Origin: Muscardinus avellanarius
Lineage: Eukaryota; Chordata; Mammalia; Rodentia; Gliridae
DNA length: 64,000 nucleotides
Direction: 5' to 3'
Assembly (NCBI GenBank): GCA_963383645.1
Contig: OY726569.1
Location: forward strand, 80,816,211 to 80,880,210
In this document: piece by piece, positions 60,790 through 64,000 of the stretch
How positions within the stretch are numbered: position 1 is the stretch's first letter
Layout of the letters: every line of letters begins with the position of its first letter
Made by a program: the position numbers and the translations under genes
Notes under the pieces: generated by a model
What the model was told of the DNA's origin: nothing
Seen by the model: only the letters and a program-made list of their open reading frames with translations
Databases searched by the model: none

Positions 60790-61165
60790 GATGGAGCGCC
60801 CCCAGATTCGTGTCCACCGAGACACTCATAAAGTGACCTTATCTGGAAATAGGGGCCTTTCCCAATGTAATGACTTAAGGTTCTCAAGATGAAATCATCC
60901 TGATGGAGGGTGGCCCTAAATCCCTAGGTCCCTTAGAGGAAGAGGCGCAGACACAGAGACTGCGGAGGAGAAGGCGAGGTGGAGGCCGAGTCCTATCAAG
61001 GACTGCGGCCACCCCTGCTGGGAGGGAGGCCCAGAGAACCTGCAGCTCTGAGCTCCACAAGCAACCAACTGTGTCCACACCATGATTTTGGGCATCCTGA
61101 ACTGCAGGAGAATCGATTTCTGTTGGTGGGGCCTCCCTGGTTTGTGATAATTTGCTCACAATATA
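60790..61165 (+). mobile_element. MaLR/ERVL-type LTR remnant
   Basis: AAAGTGACCTTATCTGGAAA...CATCCTGATGG...GGCCCTAAAT...CACCATGATTTTGGGCATCC follows the order of an old mammalian-apparent LTR. It has no coding capacity. The subfamily is not determined. Confidence 0.5.
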
Positions 61166-61689
61166 GATGTTAGGGGAAACAGCTCTGAATGATAAACAGG
61201 GGTGGGGTGGGGTGGGGCAGAGGTGGCCTGGGCAAGCTTAGCCAGTCCAGTCGTTCCTGCCCAGTTCTGCTTCCTCCCGCGGCTCCCAGGGGTCACCTCC
61301 TACCCCTCCCACCCCGTGCCCCAGGGAGATTCTTTTTTTTTTTTTGTCATTATGATCCCATGTTTTAATTTCTTATGAAAATAATTATGTCACCTTAGGG
61401 CAAGTAATGCTAGCTGATGTAGTGAGTCCATCTTGTAAAGTAAAACAATGACACATGGAAGCGGGGACTGGGGATGATCTGCTTCTACTCCGTCAGTCTG
61501 GGACCCAGGCTCCTTCCCTCTTGTGATTCTGCGTTTGCCATACGTGGCCTTCACTTAGGGAAAAAAGGAACTGAGTTGGGAATGCACATCTGCTCTCAAA
61601 AGCCTGGCCTGGAAGGACCACATCCACTCTGCTCTCATTCCATGGGCCACGACTAGCCATGTGCCCTTGCCCCCAGCAGATAGGGCGAC

Positions 61690-61757
61690 TGGAAAGAGTA
61701 GCTCAGAGATGTATGGCTACAATGCGCCAATAAAAATTTATTAAAAAAATGAACAAT
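61690..61757 (+). mobile_element. L1 3'-end fragment
   Basis: GTATGGCTACAATGCGCCAATAAAAATTTA resembles the end of the L1 at 6533 (CATTGCACCAATAAAAAATA). Confidence 0.6.
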
Positions 61758-61927
61758 AGCCGGGCGTGGTGGCGCACGCTTGTAATCCCCGAGCTTGGGA
61801 GGCGGAAACAGGAGGATCACGCTTGGCTTAGGAGACCCTGTTTCCAAATAAAAATATAAAATAGGTCTGGGAGTGTAGCCCGGAGGTAGAAGGGCTTCCA
61901 GGAACCCCAGTACCACCCCCCAAAAAT
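61758..61927 (+). mobile_element. B1-ID SINE, young short subfamily
   Basis: Sense copy with CACGCTTGGCTTAGGAGACC and GGGCTTCCAGGAACCCC. Confidence 0.93.
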
Positions 61928-62295
61928 GAATAAATTTAAGAGAGGGGAAGGACAAGTTGGAGAATACATGCAGTATATGTGGTATAGACTGATCGTGGTT
62001 GCCAGACTTGCTATTCCCTCCTGCGCGTGTCACTGAGCTACTCTTCACAGTGAGATTCTTGCACGCCTAGCTCCATGTCAGCCTCTGATAGCTGGAAAAT
62101 CTCCATGACAAACTCTTGGCCACCCCAGCAAGGAGCTTTAGAGCAAAGACTGTCCCCTGGGGAAGTCCCACGTTGGCCTGCTCAGTCATTGGCTAGGGCC
62201 TCCCAGGAGACCGTGGCCTTGACTCAGATTAGCAGTGGATCCCAAAGGGGCTGCAGTGGGGGGCTGTCAGCTGGCCACACCTTGAAGACGGGCAG

Positions 62296-62515
62296 GAAGC
62301 TGGGCTTGGTGGAGCATGCCTGCCCTCCCAGTACTTGGGAGGCTGAGACAGGGGGATCGCAGTGCAAGGCCAGCCTCAGCAGCTTCTGAGAGCCTCAACA
62401 ACCTAGTGAGATCCTGTTTCAGAATAAAAAATTAAGTGAGGCTAGGGTGTAGCTCAGAGGTAGGATGCCCCAATTTCCCAATTTCAATCCCCAGAACAAC
62501 AACAAAAAAGACATT
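62296..62515 (+). mobile_element. B1-ID SINE, old
   Basis: Sense copy ending CAATCCCCAGAACAACAAC. Confidence 0.85.
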
Positions 62516-62743
62516 AGCAAGCACAGACTTGAATAAAGAGAGGAGCAGTGTGCCTCCCAGCCTGCTGCAGCCAGCATGCCCGTCCTCACCAGCTTTTCCT
62601 CCAGCTCCCTCTTTATCAAGCGTTTCAGTGATTTCCCCTGAGACTCTGGGCTTCAATATGGCGCTCTTGTGTTGAAGACTGCAGTCCCCAGTCCCGGGGG
62701 GCACCTGCTAAGCCTAGCCAATTAACTCCACAAGGGGCACGCC

Positions 62744-62886
62744 TCCTCAGTACTCATTCCTGCACCCAACAAGCTTCCATTGCGTCCCCACTGTGCGCTG
62801 GATAAGTGCTAGACATGGAAGGTATAGAAGTAAATGATACAGACATAGTCCCAGGACCCCGGCGGCTCCATCCTTGTTAAGTAAGA
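62744..62886 (-). mobile_element. L2 fragment, first part
   Basis: TACTCATTCCTGCACCCAAC...CTGTGCGCTGGATAAGTGC...AAGTAAATGATACAGACATA; it seems to resume at 63530 after the nested SINE block. Confidence 0.55.
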
Positions 62887-62910
62887 TAAAAAAAAAAAAA
62901 AAAAAAAAAA

Positions 62911-63337
62911 GCCAGGCGTGGTGGTGCACACTTGTAATCCCAGGAGGCTTGCACAGGTTCAAAGCCAGCCTCAGCTACTGAGTGAGGCTCTCAGCAACTT
63001 AGTGAGACCGTGTTTCAAAATAAAATATAAAATAGGTCTGGGACGCCGGGCGTGGTGGCGCACGCTTGTAATCCCCGCGTTTGGGAGGCGGAGACTGGAG
63101 GATCGCGCAGGTTTGAAGCTGTTTCCAAATAAAAATATGAAAAAAAAGTGGCCGGGCGTGGTGGCGCACGCTTGTAATCCCCGCGCTTGGGAGGCTGAGA
63201 CAGGAGGATCGCGCAGGTTCGAAGCCAGCCACGCGCGCTGGCTTAGGAGACCCTGTTTCCAAATATAAAAATGTAAAAATAGGTCTGGGAGTGTAGCCTG
63301 GAGGTAGAAGGGCTTCCAGGAACCCCAGTACCACCAA

Positions 63338-63384
<47 letters not shown>

Positions 63385-63525
63385 GTCTGGGATTGTAGCC
63401 CAGAGGTAGAAGGGTTTCAAGGAACCCCAGTAGCACACACACAAAAAAAAAGTCTGGGAGTATAGCCCAGAGGTAGAAGAGCCTCTGGGTTCTACCCCCA
63501 GTACCACAAAAAAAAAAAAAAAAAA
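62911..63525 (+). mobile_element. Three B1-ID SINEs nested one inside another
   Basis: The outer copy is 62911-63043 plus 63452-63525. The middle copy is 63044-63146 plus 63384-63451. The inner copy is 63148-63340 followed by an (AAT)n tail to 63383. GGTCTGGGA and AGTCTGGGAG mark the junctions. All three are in sense. Confidence 0.9.
63340..63383. repeat. (AAT)n
   Basis: About 14 AAT units forming the tail of the innermost SINE. Confidence 0.95.
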
Positions 63526-63529
63526 GAAA

Positions 63530-63815
63530 AGAAAAAAGAGGTGGAGAAAGGGAGAAGAGGGGGAAGAATAAGCAAAACAAAGAAATGATCAAACAGAGTA
63601 ATTAGAAGTATAAATGCTACACAGGGGTAAAGAAGGGTCATGGCAGATACAGGAGGGGACCTACCTAGGATGGAATTATGGGAGAAGGCCAAACTGAAGA
63701 GGTGAAATATAAGTCAAGATCTGAAAGACAAGAAAATGCAAAGACCAGGTGGCGGTATGTTTTAAACAGCGAAGGTAGAATGTGCAAAGGCCCTGTGGTG
63801 AGAGTGAATCTATTA
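63530..63815 (-). mobile_element. L2 fragment, second part
   Basis: AAGTATAAATGCTACACAGG...ATGTGCAAAGGCCCTGTGG continues the L2 order from 62886. Confidence 0.5.
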
Positions 63816-64000
63816 CCTCAATGGTCCACAGCTCTTTACCTCTCAGTAGTTAAAGTCCTAAGCCCCCTGCAACCCTCAGCAGGTGCCCTCTCCTCCTGAG
63901 TGACAGAAAATGCAGACAGCTGGGTTTGCTTTTATTACAAAATCCCTCCCACCACAACCACATACCAATTTCTGCCTTTCCTGTATTTATTTTTATTTTT

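Larger units (their letters stand above)
49148..64000. other. Intergenic region downstream of ESRRB
   Basis: I find no exon with recognisable protein homology or consistent splice structure. Repeats are listed individually. Stretches without recognised repeat are 49350-50280, 52190-52575, 53105-53370, 53950-54430, 54830-56000, 56780-57065, 57515-59580, 59800-60160, 60595-60790, 61165-61690, 61930-62295 and 62510-62745. Possible duplicates and motifs within them are given as separate entries. Open frames here are short and lack codon structure typical of genes. Confidence 0.75.

Overview
The window is nuclear DNA from a placental mammal, very probably a rodent. It carries vertebrate split-gene structure with GT-AG introns, and it is crowded with about 95 copies of a composite SINE. 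Each SINE has a 7SL/B1-like left half (A-box-like and B-box-like pol III motifs) joined to an ID/tRNA-like right half and an A tail. B1-ID composites of this kind are known from squirrel-related rodents. I would guess Sciuromorpha or a relative, but cannot fix the species.

The only gene I can support is the 3' half of ESRRB (estrogen-related receptor beta, NR3B2) on the + strand. Five coding exons lie at 17570-17686, 33148-33258, 33709-33870, 43007-43276 and 46343-46587. They join in phase and encode about residues 133-433: second zinc finger, C-terminal extension, hinge and the whole ligand-binding domain to the AF-2 helix. The amino-terminal domain and first zinc finger are not in the window, so bases 1-17569 are intron. 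The 3' UTR follows, with good poly(A) signals at 48605 and 49124.

The most interesting point is just past the stop codon. A donor-like AAG|GTCTGAG overlaps the stop, an acceptor-like site lies 254 bp downstream, and a 63-codon open frame follows. By my recollection of the human protein, this frame resembles the C-terminal extension of the long human isoform (ERR-beta-2). If spliced, it would replace the final Val with a 63-residue tail.

The introns (15.5, 0.45, 9.1 and 3.1 kb, plus at least 17.6 kb upstream) hold B1-ID SINEs biased about 2:1 to the antisense strand, (TG)n tracts mostly on the sense strand, old MIR/L2/L1 remnants, and several SINE-free stretches with AT-rich blocks that could be conserved regulatory elements. 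One L1 insertion (5226-6533) shows a 5' inversion and a 15-bp target-site duplication. A 118-bp inverted repeat with 97% identical arms lies 0.7 kb upstream of the exon at 43007.

From about 49.15 kb to the end I see no gene. That part holds nested SINEs, an L2 remnant, a MaLR-like LTR, a 23-bp minisatellite split by a SINE, a pair of diverged direct repeats, and a small OCT/SOX-like motif cluster. I found no operon, CRISPR array, tRNA/rRNA gene or novel multi-gene system.
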